NCBI GenBank assembly: GCA_002720475.1
Contig: PBIL01000008.1
Span: forward strand, 1 to 64,000
Source of the DNA: Roseovarius sp.
GTDB taxonomy: Bacteria; Pseudomonadota; Alphaproteobacteria; Rhodobacterales; Rhodobacteraceae
Direction: 5' to 3'
DNA length: 64,000 nt
Shown: positions 47,705 to 57,728 of the stretch, in pieces
Position numbering within the stretch: position 1 is the first letter of the stretch
How the letters are laid out: every line of letters begins with the position of its first letter
Made by a program: the position numbers and the translations under genes
Notes under the pieces: model-generated
Database searches by the model: none
Seen by the model: only the letters and a program-made list of their open reading frames with translations
What the model was told of the DNA's origin: nothing

Positions 47705-49206
47705 GCGCCGAGCGCCTCGTCAACCGCCGGGTCGATCTCGGGCTGCTGGTAATCGGCCAGCAGCTTTTTCATCCGGGCATTGGCCAGGGCCATGGTATCG
47801 CGCCCGCCCTCCTCGGCCCAGGTCTCGTAGGGCTTGTAGTCGAGCAGGTCAGAGCGCCAGAAGGCGGTCTTGAAATTGGCCTGGGTATGCGCGCAGCCAA
47901 GGTAATGCCCCCCCGGCCCCACCTCGCGGATCGCATCCATCGCCTGGCCGTTCTCGTCGATCTGCACGCCGCGCGCCAGATGATGCAGCACGCCGAGCTG
48001 ATCGGCATCCATCACGAATTTCTCATAGGAAGAGACAAGCCCCCCCTCGAGCCATCCGCAGGCATGCAGCATGAAGTTCACGCCGGCGAGAAGCCCCATG
48101 TTGAGGCTGTTCGCGGTCTCGTAGCCGGCCTGCGCATCGGGCAGTTTCGATCCGGTGAAGGCCCCGGCCGACCGGTAGGGCAAGCCCAGCCTGCGCGCCA
48201 GCTGGCCCGCGCCATAGGTGATATGCGCGGCCTCGGGCGTGCCGAAAGTGGGCGCGCCGCTGTTCATGTCGATCGAGGTCACGAAGGCCCCGGCGATCAC
48301 CGGCGCACCGACCCGCACGAGCTGCGCATAGGCGATGCCCGCCAGCACCTCGGCCAGCACCTGCGTGAGCGTGCCGGCCACCGTGGTGGGGGCCATCGCC
48401 CCGCCGACGATGAAGGGCGACAGGATGCAGGCCTGGTTGTTGGCGGCATAGACCTCGAGCGATCCCATCATCACGTCATCGAAGGTCATCGGAGAGTTGA
48501 CGTTGATGAGGCTGGTCATCACCGTGTTCTGCTGCACGAACTCCGTGCCGAAGAGAATCGAGGCCATCTCAACGCTGTCCTGCGCGCGCGAGGGTTCGGT
48601 CACCGAGCCCATGAAGGGCTTGTCGCTGAGCGTCATATGCGCCAGCAGCATGTCGAGATGGCGCTTGTTCACCGCAATGTCCGTCGGCTCGCACACGGTG
48701 CCGCCGGAATGGTGCAGCCATTTCGACATGTAGCCAAGGCGCACGAAATTGCGGAAATCCTCGATCGTCGCGTAACGGCGGCCGTTTTCCATGTCATGCA
48801 CGAAGGGCGGGCCATAGACCGGCGCGAGCACGAGGTTGCGCCCCCCGATCTCGACGTTGCGGGCAGGATTGCGGGCGTGCTGCGTGAAACTTGCAGGCGC
48901 CGTAGAGCAGAGCCTGCGCGCCAGTCCGCGCGGAATGCGCACGCGCTCGCCGGAAACATCGGCCCCGGCCTGCCGCCACCGGTCGAGCGCGGCGGGATTC
49001 TGGACGAAATTGACGCCGATCTCCTCGAGCACCGTCTCGGCGTTCCACTCGATGATCTCGAGCGCCTCTTCGCTCAGAATCTCGAAATTCGGGATCTTGC
49101 GCTCGATGAATCGCGCGGTCTCGACGCTCACGGCGCTGCGCTCGGCCCGGCGCGCGGCCCCGCCGCCGCCGCGTCCCCGTCTGCTGCGTGCTGCTGCCTC
49201 AGTCAT
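47659..49206 (-). CDS. Trimethylamine methyltransferase (MttB) family protein, non-pyrrolysine
   Basis: The product has 515 residues. Family segments are EALEIIEWNAETVLEEIGVNF, YGPPFVHD, HHSGGTVCEPTDIAVNKRHL and SAGAFTGSKLPDAQAGYE. The frame is continuous without an amber codon, so it is not a pyrrolysine enzyme. Non-Pyl members such as MtgB demethylate glycine betaine or other quaternary amines and pass the methyl group to a corrinoid protein. No corrinoid protein is adjacent. The first 25 residues are a low-complexity Arg/Gly tail. Confidence 0.9.
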   Translation of the reverse strand: MTEAAARSRRGRGGGGAARRAERSAVSVETARFIERKIPNFEILSEEALEIIEWNAETVLEEIGVNFVQNPAALDRWRQAGADVSGERVRIPRGLARRLCSTAPASFTQHARNPARNVEIGGRNLVLAPVYGPPFVHDMENGRRYATIEDFRNFVRLGYMSKWLHHSGGTVCEPTDIAVNKRHLDMLLAHMTLSDKPFMGSVTEPSRAQDSVEMASILFGTEFVQQNTVMTSLINVNSPMTFDDVMMGSLEVYAANNQACILSPFIVGGAMAPTTVAGTLTQVLAEVLAGIAYAQLVRVGAPVIAGAFVTSIDMNSGAPTFGTPEAAHITYGAGQLARRLGLPYRSAGAFTGSKLPDAQAGYETANSLNMGLLAGVNFMLHACGWLEGGLVSSYEKFVMDADQLGVLHHLARGVQIDENGQAMDAIREVGPGGHYLGCAHTQANFKTAFWRSDLLDYKPYETWAEEGGRDTMALANARMKKLLADYQQPEIDPAVDEALGAYVARRKSEMPDAFG

Positions 49207-49522
49207 GAAACCCCCTTTTTCCGAGCCGGACCACGAGTCGTCCAGACCCGCGCGCAGGCGGGCCTTCTGGCGGTTTTATCCCGTCGCACCCGCAGCCCGG
49301 CGGCATATTGCGGCGGTTGAGGTGCAAAAACGACACAGGGCGACAGGGAATTTCGCCTCTCCGGCGACCATTCACAAAAATGTGAGTGCGACACTCACAT
49401 TCATTAAGTCGAATCTGAGAATGCGACCGCATGCAGGCCTGGGAGGGGTTCTGCGCGTCATGCTGTCGCAGTAACAACAAGGACCGCCGGACAGAAAACA
49501 TCCGGCACAGGGAGGGACAGGA
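49207..49522. other. Divergent control region of mttB-like and fadL-like genes
   Basis: These 316 bases contain no convincing gene. The main feature is a perfect 23-bp palindrome at 49379-49401. A GGGAGGGA ribosome site precedes the porin gene at 49523. Open frames on either strand are short and lack family resemblance. Confidence 0.5.
49379..49401. promoter_or_regulatory. Perfect palindrome, likely repressor operator
   Basis: AATGTGAGTG, a 3-base centre CGA, and CACTCACATT form two exact 10-base arms. The size suits a TetR- or GntR-type dimer. It lies 122 bases upstream of the FadL-type gene and 173 bases upstream of the mttB-like gene, so it could control either. No regulator gene is adjacent. 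Confidence 0.65.
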
Positions 49523-50785
49523 ATGACCAATACCGCGCGGCGGATTCTGCGGATCCTGACGATCTGCGGGTTCGGGGCGATGGCGGCCCCGGCAATGGCG
49601 ACGAACGGCTATTTCGTGAACGGCTACGGCGCGCCGTCGAAATCCATGGCCGGTGCCGGGGCCGCCGTGCCCACGGGCGTGCTGGGGCTGGCGCAGAACC
49701 CGGCGATGGGGGTCAAGATCGGCAATGTCGCCGGTCTGTGCCTGACGACGTTCGCGCCGGACCGCGATGTTCGCATCGCGCCGGGCGGACCGCTCACCCC
49801 GGGCAAGTTCTCCTCGGACCAGGACGTGTTCCTGATTCCCTGCGGCGGCGTCAACTTCATGCTCGACGACCGCTCCAGCCTCGCCTTCTTCGTCTATGCC
49901 AATGGCGGGCTGAATACCGATTTCGACTCCAACTTCTTTGCCGGGCTCGGCGCGGGAAGCGCGCCTCTCGGCGTCAGTCTCGAACAGGCCTTCCTGTCGA
50001 TGAACTACGCGCGCAAGGTGTCCGATACCGTGACCATCGGCATCTCGCCGGTCTTTGCCATCCAGCGGTTCAAGGCCGAGGGGCTGGAGGCCTTCGGCGG
50101 TCTGTCGGTCTCGCCCGGCTCCGTCACCAACCGCGGCACCGAAACCTCGACCGGCTTCGGCATCAATCTCGGCGTGCTCTACGAGCCGAATTCGGAATGG
50201 GATTTCGGCGTGGCCATCGCAGCCGGGTGCAGATGTCGAAATTCTCCTAGTATGACGGCCTTTTCGCCGATGACGGCGATTTCGATATCCCCGCGACGCT
50301 GCTGATCGGGGCGGCCTACACGCCGGCCCGCGCGCCGCAATTCACCTTCACCGGCGAATACCAGCGTATCTGGTATGCCGAGAGCCCCGCCATCGGCAAT
50401 TCGAGCGCCCCGCCGACCGGCCCGCTCGGTGCGCAGAACGGGGTGGGCTTCGGCTGGGACAACATGGACATCTGGCGCCTCGCCGCGATCTGGCGCAAGT
50501 CCGACAGGCTGACCCTGCGCACGGGCGTGAGCTATTCCTCGGAGTTCATCTCGAACAATGGCGAAGTGGTGATCAACACAATCGCCCCCGCCGCGCCGCA
50601 ATGGCATCTCTCGGTAGGCGGGGGCCTACAAGCTCAACAATCGCTGGACCTTCCAGTTCTCCTATACCCACGCCTTCCCGGAGAGTTTCTCGGGCAACAA
50701 CCCGGCGCTGACCGGCGTGCCGCAGAACGTGAAGATCCGCATGCACCAGAACGAGATTTCCACCGGCGTCAGCTACCGCTGGTAG
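49523..50785 (+). pseudogene. Broken FadL/OmpP1-type outer-membrane transporter gene
   Basis: The signal peptide (to about residue 26) and the N-terminal plug, with NGYFVNGYGAPSKSMAGAGAA, are typical of FadL-family hydrophobic-compound channels. Three lesions break the frame: a missing base at about 50215, a TAG at 50248-50250 in the restored frame, and an extra G in the run 50620-50624. After correction the protein continues through YDGLFADDGDFDIPATLLIG to a C-terminal ISTGVSYRW, about 420 residues, ending in an aromatic as outer-membrane barrels do. It is either a recent pseudogene or contains sequencing errors. Confidence 0.85.
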
Positions 50786-50827
50786 GGCAGGCTTGCGCAG
50801 TCCTTCGGGGCGCACTATTGGGCGGTC

Positions 50828-52396
50828 ATGAGCCAGATCCATCATGACCGCCTGCTGATCATCGACTTCGGCAGCCAGGTGACACAGCTGATCGCGCGGC
50901 GTCTGCGCGAGTTGAACGTCTATTGCGAAATCCACCCCTATCAGACCGTGACCGCGGCGCTGCTCGAGGAGATGCAGCCGCGCGCGGTGATCTTCTCGGG
51001 CGGGCCCGACAGCGTGACGCGCGCAGGCAGCCCCCGCCCGCCGCGCGCGATCTATGACATGGGTGTGCCGATCCTGGGCATCTGCTACGGCCAGCAGGTG
51101 ATGATGCAGGATCTGGGGGGCCGCGTGGTGGCGGGCGAGCACGCCACCGCCGAGTTCGGCCGTGCCTGGGTCACGCCGACAGGCGTCGAGAGCGCGTTGC
51201 TCGAGGGCTGGTTCGCGGATGGCGCGCGCGAGCAGGTCTGGATGAGCCACGGCGATCATGTCTCTGAAATCGCCCCCGGTTTCGAAGTGCTGGGCACCTC
51301 GCCCGGTGCGCCCTTCGCCATCACCGCGGACCGGACGCGCCGCTTCTACGCCGTGCAGTTCCACCCCGAGGTCCACCACACGCCGAACGGCAAGCGCCTT
51401 TACGAGAATTTCGTGCGGCTGGCGGGATTCGAGGGCGACTGGACGATGGGCGCCTATCGCGAGGAGGCGATTGCCAAGATCCGCGAACAGGTGGGCGACA
51501 AGAAGGTGATCTGCGGTCTGTCGGGCGGGGTCGATTCCTCGGTGGCCGCCGTGCTCATCCATGAGGCGATCGGCGATCAGCTCACCTGCGTCTTCGTCGA
51601 TCACGGGCTTCTGCGCCTGAACGAGGCCGAAGAGGTCGTGACGATGTTCCGCGACCATTACAACATCCCGCTCGTCCATGCCGATGAATCGGCGCTCTTT
51701 CTAGGTGAGCTTGAGGGCGTAAGCGACCCCGAAACCAAGAGAAAGACGATCGGTCGGCTGTTCATAGACGTGTTCCAGAAATATGCCGGGCAGATCGAGG
51801 GGGCGGAGTTTCTCGCCCAGGGCACGCTCTACCCCGACGTGATCGAAAGTGTCAGCTTCTCGGGCGGCCCCTCGGTCACGATCAAGAGCCACCACAATGT
51901 CGGCGGGCTACCCGAGAAGATGGGGCTCAAGCTCGTCGAGCCGCTGCGCGAGCTCTTCAAGGACGAGGTGCGCGCGCTCGGGCGCGAGCTTGGCCTGCCC
52001 GAGAGCTTCATCGGCCGCCATCCCTTCCCCGGCCCCGGCCTTGCCATCCGCTGCCCCGGCGAGATCACCCGCGAGAAGCTGGAGATCCTGCGCAAGGCGG
52101 ATGCGGTCTTCATCGACCAGATCCGCAAGCACGGGCTTTATGACGAGATCTGGCAGGCTTTCGTCGCCATCCTGCCGGTGCGCACCGTGGGCGTCATGGG
52201 AGACGGGCGGACATACGATTTTGCCTGCGCGCTGCGCGCGGTGACGAGCGTTGACGGGATGACGGCGGATTACTACCCGTTCAGCCACGACTTCCTTGGC
52301 GAGACGGCGACGCGGATCATCAACGAGGTCAAGGGCATCAACCGCGTGACCTATGACATCACCTCCAAGCCGCCGGGCACGATCGAATGGGAGTGA
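50828..52396 (+). CDS. guaA: GMP synthase (glutamine-hydrolysing)
   Basis: The product has 522 residues and converts XMP to GMP. The class I glutaminase domain has the nucleophile Cys in ILGICYGQQ and the His in QFHPEVHH. The ATP pyrophosphatase P-loop is LSGGVDSS, and the C-terminal dimer domain ends [15 protein letters not shown], invariant in the family. The stop overlaps the next gene by 10 bases. guaB is 37 kb away. Confidence 0.98.
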   Translation: MSQIHHDRLLIIDFGSQVTQLIARRLRELNVYCEIHPYQTVTAALLEEMQPRAVIFSGGPDSVTRAGSPRPPRAIYDMGVPILGICYGQQVMMQDLGGRVVAGEHATAEFGRAWVTPTGVESALLEGWFADGAREQVWMSHGDHVSEIAPGFEVLGTSPGAPFAITADRTRRFYAVQFHPEVHHTPNGKRLYENFVRLAGFEGDWTMGAYREEAIAKIREQVGDKKVICGLSGGVDSSVAAVLIHEAIGDQLTCVFVDHGLLRLNEAEEVVTMFRDHYNIPLVHADESALFLGELEGVSDPETKRKTIGRLFIDVFQKYAGQIEGAEFLAQGTLYPDVIESVSFSGGPSVTIKSHHNVGGLPEKMGLKLVEPLRELFKDEVRALGRELGLPESFIGRHPFPGPGLAIRCPGEITREKLEILRKADAVFIDQIRKHGLYDEIWQAFVAILPVRTVGVMGDGRTYDFACALRAVTSVDGMTADYYPFSHDFLGETATRIINEVKGINRVTYDITSKPPGTIEWE

Positions 52397-52659
52397 TCCG
52401 GCTCTCGGGCACGATGACCTGCGCACCCGGTGAGGCCGCGGCGCTGCGCGCCGCCCTGCCAGACCATGTCCGCCTGAGCCGCGCCGAACCGGGCTGCCTG
52501 TCCTTCGACGTGACCGAGACCGCGCCGGGTGTCTTCACCGTGACCGAAAGATTCGTCTCCCGCGCCGCTTTCGACGCCCATCAGACCCGCACCCGCAACA
52601 GCGACTGGTGGCGCGTGACCGGCCACATGCCGCGCGCATTTACCGTGACCGAGGAATGA
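52387..52659 (+). CDS. Antibiotic biosynthesis monooxygenase (ABM)-domain protein
   Basis: The product has 90 residues with a single ABM ferredoxin-like fold: [39 protein letters not shown] and [15 protein letters not shown]. Members act as small cofactor-free oxygenases or quinol/metabolite-handling proteins. It overlaps guaA by 10 bases and the EamA gene by 4 (ATGA), so it is co-translated. Confidence 0.87.
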   Translation: MGVIRLSGTMTCAPGEAAALRAALPDHVRLSRAEPGCLSFDVTETAPGVFTVTERFVSRAAFDAHQTRTRNSDWWRVTGHMPRAFTVTEE

Positions 52660-53537
52660 CAGCCCCCCTGCCCGCGCCGCAGACGCTGCGCGCCGCGCTC
52701 TGGATGCTGGGCGCGGTGGCGTCCTTTTCCGCGATGGCGGTGGCCGGGCGCGCGGTCAGCCTCGATCACGACACGTTCGAGATCATGCTCTACCGCTCCG
52801 TCGTGGGCTTTGTCATCGTGCTGGCGGTGGCGCGTGCGACGGGGCGTCTGGGCGAGGTGCGCCGCGACCGGCTCGGCCTGCACGCGCTCCGCAACCTCAG
52901 CCATTTCACCGGCCAGAACCTTTGGTTCCTGGCGATCACGCTTATCCCTCTGGCGCAGGTCTTCGCGCTCGAGTTCACCTCTCCGCTCTGGGTGCTGGTC
53001 CTTTCTCCACTGGTCCTGGGCGAACGGCTGACCCGCATCCGGGTGCTGGCGGCCTGCCTCGGCTTCATCGGCATCCTGATGGTCACGCGACCCAGCCCCG
53101 AGACGCTGAGCCTTGGCCAACTTGCCGCCGCCTGCGCCGCGCTTGGCTTTGCCGGCTCGATCCTGGCCACCAAGCGGCTCACGCGGCACGAAAGCCTCAG
53201 CTCGATCCTGTTCTGGATGACGCTCATGCAGATCGGACTCGGCCTCGCATGCGCCGGGTTCGACGGCGACATCGCCCTGCCCCGCGCCGCCGCCCTGCCC
53301 TGGCTTGCGCTGATCGGGGTGGCGGGCCTCGTGGCGCATCTGTGCCTGACCACCGCGCTCTCGCTGGCACCTGCCACGGTGGTGGTGCCGGTGGATTTCC
53401 TGCGCCTGCCGCTCATCGCGGCGATTGCGCTTGTGCTCTATGGCGAGGCCGTCGAGGCCTGGGTGATCCTGGGTGCCGCGGTGATCTTCGGCGCGAATTA
53501 CCTCAATCTCTGGCACGAAACCCGTCACAATCGGTAA
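52656..53537 (+). CDS. EamA-family (DMT) transporter
   Basis: The product has 293 residues with ten predicted transmembrane segments in two EamA repeats (about 12-140 and 150-285). Typical segments are QVFALEFTSPLWVLVLSPLVLGERL and PVDFLRLPLIAAIALVLYGEAVE. It would export a metabolite; the substrate is unknown. ATG 52656 lies within the stop of the ABM gene. Confidence 0.92.
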   Translation: MTAPLPAPQTLRAALWMLGAVASFSAMAVAGRAVSLDHDTFEIMLYRSVVGFVIVLAVARATGRLGEVRRDRLGLHALRNLSHFTGQNLWFLAITLIPLAQVFALEFTSPLWVLVLSPLVLGERLTRIRVLAACLGFIGILMVTRPSPETLSLGQLAAACAALGFAGSILATKRLTRHESLSSILFWMTLMQIGLGLACAGFDGDIALPRAAALPWLALIGVAGLVAHLCLTTALSLAPATVVVPVDFLRLPLIAAIALVLYGEAVEAWVILGAAVIFGANYLNLWHETRHNR

Positions 53538-53618
53538 CCGAACCGTGAGACCGCGCGAATTCTGTGTCCCTCCTGCAACCCTGGGTGGGCCTCCGAAACC
53601 ATGACGCGGCGTCAAAGA

Positions 53619-53646
53619 TTGACCGGTGAAAGCGTAACGGTAATGT
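53619..53646 (+). promoter_or_regulatory. Probable promoter of the outer-membrane protein gene
   Basis: TTGACC (53619-53624), a 16-base spacer and TAATGT (53641-53646) lie 31 bases upstream of the start at 53677, so the leader would be short. A GGAGGAG ribosome site follows. Confidence 0.5.
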
Positions 53647-53676
53647 GACGAGACATCTTCTGGAGGAGAGGGACGG

Positions 53677-54786
53677 ATGAAAACTCACTTGCTGGCGATC
53701 ACCGCGCTTGCCTTGTCGGGCACATTTGCCCAGGCAGGCGAAATCGAAAGGCGCGGAGATCCTTCGGTAATCCTGTTCGAGAAGGGCAAGAACTACGCAG
53801 AGATTTCTGTCGTTCACGTGGACCCGTCCGTTTCGGGCACACCGCTGCCCGGCGTCCCGACGGGGCCGACCGGCAACATCCAGAAAAGCTACCGCTCCTT
53901 CGCCGGAGGCTACAAGCACGATCTGAACGATCGCGTCCCCCTTGCCTTCGTCATCGACGAGCCGGTGGGGGCCGATGTGAACTACAGCACGCCCTCGGCC
54001 TTCGCCGGTGGCGCGTTCTTCGGCACATCCAACGCCGTGGTCGAGTCGGTCGCCTTCACCGGGCTCGCGCGCTACAAGGCGACGGATCGCTTCAGCGTCT
54101 ATGGCGGTCTGCGCTATGTCGGTCTGTCGGGCAACATCTTCGTTCTCTCGCCCGGGACGGGGGGCGGTGCCGGTCCTGGGCCCTATTCCCTGAGCGTCAA
54201 CAAGGATTTCCAGCTGGGCTATCTGCTCGGAGCGGCCTATGAAATCCCCGATATCGCCCTGCGCGTCGCGCTGACCTACGAGTCCAAGACCGAACACGAT
54301 TTCCGCGACAACACCGGCGCACCGTTTCAGGTCGAACTGCCGCAATCCGTCACGCTGCACGCGCAGACCGGAATTGCCGCGAACACGCTGCTCTTCGGCT
54401 CCGTCCGGTGGCGCGAATGGACGCAGTTCGCCGTCCAGCCCGGGGATTTCTTCTCCTTCTCGACCGGCGTTCCGGTCAACGTGCCGATTGCCAGCGGTCC
54501 GAGCGACATCTGGACTTATGAGCTGGGTATCGGCCGACGGTTCAACGAGAACTGGAGCGGCGCGATCATCCTCGGGTATGAGGAAGACCAGGGCGACGTC
54601 GTCGGCAACCTCTCGGGCAAGGACGGTTTCTTCAGCTACGGCCTCGCGGCGACCTATGAGACCGAAGCGTGGGAGGTCACGGCCGGGATCCGGTATTTCG
54701 ACATCGGCGATGCCAACAGCAACGTCACCGCCTTCTCCGGCAGCGACGCCTTTGCCTTCGGCACGAAAGTCGCCTTCCGCTTCTGA
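53677..54786 (+). CDS. FadL-like outer-membrane protein
   Basis: The product has 369 residues. A signal peptide (KTHLLAITALALSGTFAQAG, cleaved near residue 20) is followed by alternating beta strands and a terminal Phe (FGTKVAFRF), as in outer-membrane barrels. Length and internal segments (YGGLRYVGLSG, VALTYESKTEHDFRD, VRWREWTQFAV) resemble the OmpP1/FadL family, but the classical N-terminal NGY plug motif is absent. It may import fatty acids or other hydrophobics. The related gene at 49523 is broken. A terminator follows. Confidence 0.82.
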   Translation: MKTHLLAITALALSGTFAQAGEIERRGDPSVILFEKGKNYAEISVVHVDPSVSGTPLPGVPTGPTGNIQKSYRSFAGGYKHDLNDRVPLAFVIDEPVGADVNYSTPSAFAGGAFFGTSNAVVESVAFTGLARYKATDRFSVYGGLRYVGLSGNIFVLSPGTGGGAGPGPYSLSVNKDFQLGYLLGAAYEIPDIALRVALTYESKTEHDFRDNTGAPFQVELPQSVTLHAQTGIAANTLLFGSVRWREWTQFAVQPGDFFSFSTGVPVNVPIASGPSDIWTYELGIGRRFNENWSGAIILGYEEDQGDVVGNLSGKDGFFSYGLAATYETEAWEVTAGIRYFDIGDANSNVTAFSGSDAFAFGTKVAFRF

Positions 54787-54812
54787 GCCGCGCGCCATCG
54801 CCACTGCCATCA

Positions 54813-54839
54813 CCCCGCCCCTCTCCGGGCGGGGGTTTT
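54813..54839 (+). terminator. Rho-independent terminator after the porin gene
   Basis: CCCCGCCC, loop CTCTCC and GGGCGGGG, followed by GTTTTC, lie 27 bases after the stop codon. Confidence 0.85.
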
Positions 54840-54903
54840 CGTTGACCCCTTGCCAAAGCCCCGCGAAACCAGCAGGTAAGGCGCGCGAAGCACGGAGCCG
54901 CCG

Positions 54904-55767
54904 ATGATCTATGAAACCGCCCGGCACTGGCACGAAGCCCCGCAGAAGCGGGTGCTTTTCTACGGCATGTCGGGGCTGGGCAAGACCCATGTCTCGCAGA
55001 TGCTGCGCGATGCCGGCGGCTGGTTCCACTATTCGATCGATTACCGCATCGGCACCCGCTACATGGGCGAGTTCATCACCGACAATGCCAAGGCCCATGC
55101 CATGCAGGTGCCGTTCCTGCGCGACCTGCTCCTGTCGGATTCGATCTATATCGGCTCCAACATCACCTTCCACAATCTCTCGCCGGTCTCGACCTATCTC
55201 GGCAAGCCGGGGGCCCCGGAGAAGGGCGGGATGCCGATGGAGGACTACCGCCGCCGCCAGGAACAGTTCCGCCAGGCCGAGATAAACGCGCTGATGGATA
55301 CGGGCTATTTCATCGAGCGCAGCCAGCGGCTCTACGGCTATCCGCATTTCATCTGCGACACGGGCGGCTCGATCTGCGAATGGGTGGATGGCGACGATCC
55401 CGCCGATCCGATCCTCACGGAACTGTCGCGCCATTGCCTTCTGGTCTATATCGAGGGCTCGGAGGCGCATACCGCCGAGCTTGTCCGCCGCTTTGACCGT
55501 GCGCCCAAGCCCATGGCCTATCAGCCCGCTTTCCTGAGCCGCGTCTGGGAGGAATATCTGCGCAAGAACAACGTTATGGAAGCCGAGGTTGACCCGGATG
55601 CCTTCATCCGCTGGACCTATGCGCAGGCCCTTGCGCATCGTCAACCGCGTTACGAGGCCATGGCCAAATGGGGCGTACGGGTGAGCGCAGACGAGGTGGC
55701 CCGGGCCACCGATGCCGCAAGCTTCGAGACCCTCATCGCCACCGCCATCGACCGCCGCCGCGCCTGA
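54904..55767 (+). CDS. P-loop ATPase/kinase-like protein next to metA
   Basis: The product has 287 residues. Walker A is [16 protein letters not shown] (about 19-34). The remainder has conserved-looking aromatic and acidic segments ([46 protein letters not shown]) but no recognised kinase or ATPase family motif. It ends 19 bases before metA, which suggests a link to methionine or sulfur metabolism. The ATG at 54904 has a GGAG site. Confidence 0.75.
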   Translation: MIYETARHWHEAPQKRVLFYGMSGLGKTHVSQMLRDAGGWFHYSIDYRIGTRYMGEFITDNAKAHAMQVPFLRDLLLSDSIYIGSNITFHNLSPVSTYLGKPGAPEKGGMPMEDYRRRQEQFRQAEINALMDTGYFIERSQRLYGYPHFICDTGGSICEWVDGDDPADPILTELSRHCLLVYIEGSEAHTAELVRRFDRAPKPMAYQPAFLSRVWEEYLRKNNVMEAEVDPDAFIRWTYAQALAHRQPRYEAMAKWGVRVSADEVARATDAASFETLIATAIDRRRA

Positions 55768-55786
55768 CAGTTCCCGAGAGACGCCC

Positions 55787-56731
55787 ATGCCGATCAAGAT
55801 TCCCGCCAACCTGCCTGCCTATGACGTGCTCAAGCGCGAGGGCGTGATGGTGATGGACCCGGGTCACGCCGCACGGCAGGACATCCGCCCGCTGCGCATC
55901 GGCCTTCTGAACCTCATGCCCCGCAAGATCCAGACCGAGAACCAGTTCGCCCGGCTGATCGGGGCCACGCCGTTGCAGATCGAGTTCGATCTCATCCGCA
56001 TGAGCGAGCACCAGGCGAAGAATACCGCCGCCGAACACATGGAAAGCTTCTACCGCCCCTTCGCGGAGGTCGCGGCCTCGGGCGACAAGTATGACGGGCT
56101 GATCATCACCGGCGCGCCGATCGAGCATCTGGAGTTCGAGGCCGTCACCTACTGGGACGAGCTGCGCCGGGTCTTCGACTGGACGCAGAGCCATGTCCAT
56201 TCCACCTTCGGCGTCTGCTGGGGCGGCATGGCGATGATCAACCATTTCCACGGCGTGAGAAAGCACATGCTGCCTGCCAAGGCCTTCGGCTGTTTCCGCC
56301 ACCGCAACATGGCCCCCGCCTCGCCCTATCTGCGCGGCTTTTCGGACGATTGCGTGATCCCCGTCAGCCGCTGGACCGAGATGAAGCGAGACGAGATCGC
56401 GGCCGTGCCCGGACTCACGATCCTGCTGGACAGCGACGAGGTCGGCCCCTGCCTGGTGGAGGATCGGGGCCGCCGCGCGCTCTACATCTTCAACCATTTC
56501 GAGTATGACAGCGACACGCTCAAGCAGGAATACGAACGCGACGTCACCAATGGCACGCCGATCAACGTGCCGTGCAACTACTACCCCGGGGACGATCCCG
56601 CGCGCCCGCCCCAGAACCGCTGGCGCAGCCATGCGCATCTGCTCTACGGAAACTGGATCTCGGAGATCTACGAAACCACCCCCTACGACATTACGAAGAT
56701 CGGAGTCGAGACCACCGATCTGCGGGGCTGA
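55787..56731 (+). CDS. metA: Homoserine O-acyltransferase, probably acetyl-specific
   Basis: The product has 314 residues. The nucleophile Cys144 is in FGVCWGGM, the oxyanion Lys in LMPRKIQTE, and the catalytic His and Glu in [11 protein letters not shown]. It starts methionine synthesis. Family knowledge: the residue after GAP-x decides the acyl donor, Gly for succinyl-CoA and Glu for acetyl-CoA. Here the segment is [11 protein letters not shown] with Glu, so O-acetylhomoserine is the predicted product (MetAA). Confidence 0.93.
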   Translation: MPIKIPANLPAYDVLKREGVMVMDPGHAARQDIRPLRIGLLNLMPRKIQTENQFARLIGATPLQIEFDLIRMSEHQAKNTAAEHMESFYRPFAEVAASGDKYDGLIITGAPIEHLEFEAVTYWDELRRVFDWTQSHVHSTFGVCWGGMAMINHFHGVRKHMLPAKAFGCFRHRNMAPASPYLRGFSDDCVIPVSRWTEMKRDEIAAVPGLTILLDSDEVGPCLVEDRGRRALYIFNHFEYDSDTLKQEYERDVTNGTPINVPCNYYPGDDPARPPQNRWRSHAHLLYGNWISEIYETTPYDITKIGVETTDLRG

Positions 56732-56734
56732 GGG

Positions 56735-57691
56735 GTGAAGTTCGCACTGCTTGCCGCGCTTGCCCTTGCCGGGCTGGCGGCGCTGGCGCTCTGGAAGGCG
56801 CGGGCGCACGAGGCGCGCGCCGAGGCGGCCTTTCCCCCCGAGGGGCGGCTCATCGAGGTGAACGGCCACCGCGTGCATGCCGTGGTGACGGGCGACGGCC
56901 CCGATCTCGTGCTGATCCACGGGGCCTCGGGCAATGCGCGCGATCTGACCTTCGACCTCGCTCCGCGGCTGGCGGCGCGTTACCGGGTGATCGTGCTTGA
57001 CCGGCCCGGCCTCGGCCATACCGGCCGGATCGACGCGGACGGTGCCAGCATCACCGAACAGGCCGCGCTCCTTCAGGCCGCGGCCGCCGCCCTCGGGGCC
57101 GAACGTCCCGTCGTGCTGGGGCACAGCTACGGCGGCGCGGTGGCGCTCGCCTGGGCGGTGACGCGGCCCGAGACCCTCGCCGCGCTGGTGAGCCTTGCCG
57201 GTGCTTCCCATCCCTGGCAAAGTGCGCTGCCCCTGCAATACCGCCTGCTCTCGCATCCGCTGATCGGCCCGCTGCTTGCACCGGTGCTGAGTGCGCTTGT
57301 CAGCGATGCCTATGTGGAGCGCGCCGTCGCGGGCATCTTCGCCCCGCAGGACATGCCCGCGGGCTATCTCGCCCATGTCGGCGCGGCCCTGACCCTGCGC
57401 CGGGCAACCCTGCGGGAGAACGCGCTGCAACGCGCGAACCTGCTTGGGGAGATCGAGGCGCTGCACCCGCGCTATCCCCGGATCTCCGTGCCGGTGGAGA
57501 TCGTCCACGGCGACCGCGATACAACGGTGGGCCTCGCCGTCCATGCCGAGCCGCTCGCGCGCGCCGTCCCCGATTCCCGGCTGACCGTGTTGCCCGGCAT
57601 CGGCCACATGCCGCATCACGCCGCCCCCGAAGCGGTCATCGCCGCCATCGACCGCGCCGCAAGGCGCGCCGGATTGAACCCCGCGCCCTGA
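56735..57691 (+). CDS. Alpha/beta hydrolase
   Basis: The product has 318 residues with a GTG start. A hydrophobic N-terminal segment (about 3-20) would anchor it to the membrane or direct export. The nucleophile elbow is LGHSYGGAVAL with Ser, the oxyanion region LIHGASGNARD, the acid HGDRDTTV and the His GIGHMPHH, so the triad is complete. Substrate is unknown. It follows metA by 3 bases, probably in the same transcript. Confidence 0.9.
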   Translation: MKFALLAALALAGLAALALWKARAHEARAEAAFPPEGRLIEVNGHRVHAVVTGDGPDLVLIHGASGNARDLTFDLAPRLAARYRVIVLDRPGLGHTGRIDADGASITEQAALLQAAAAALGAERPVVLGHSYGGAVALAWAVTRPETLAALVSLAGASHPWQSALPLQYRLLSHPLIGPLLAPVLSALVSDAYVERAVAGIFAPQDMPAGYLAHVGAALTLRRATLRENALQRANLLGEIEALHPRYPRISVPVEIVHGDRDTTVGLAVHAEPLARAVPDSRLTVLPGIGHMPHHAAPEAVIAAIDRAARRAGLNPAP

Positions 57692-57728
57692 GCCGTCATA
57701 GTCGCGCGAAACGAGACCGGAGCCGCCG

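Noticed and set aside
47659..49206. A pyrrolysine-containing trimethylamine methyltransferase
   Set aside because: The frame has no internal amber codon, and no pyrrolysine genes are seen, so it belongs to the non-Pyl branch.
53503..55809. A 768-codon minus-strand ORF opposite the porin and P-loop genes
   Set aside because: This is an antisense shadow; the plus-strand genes have a signal peptide, a terminator and ribosome sites.
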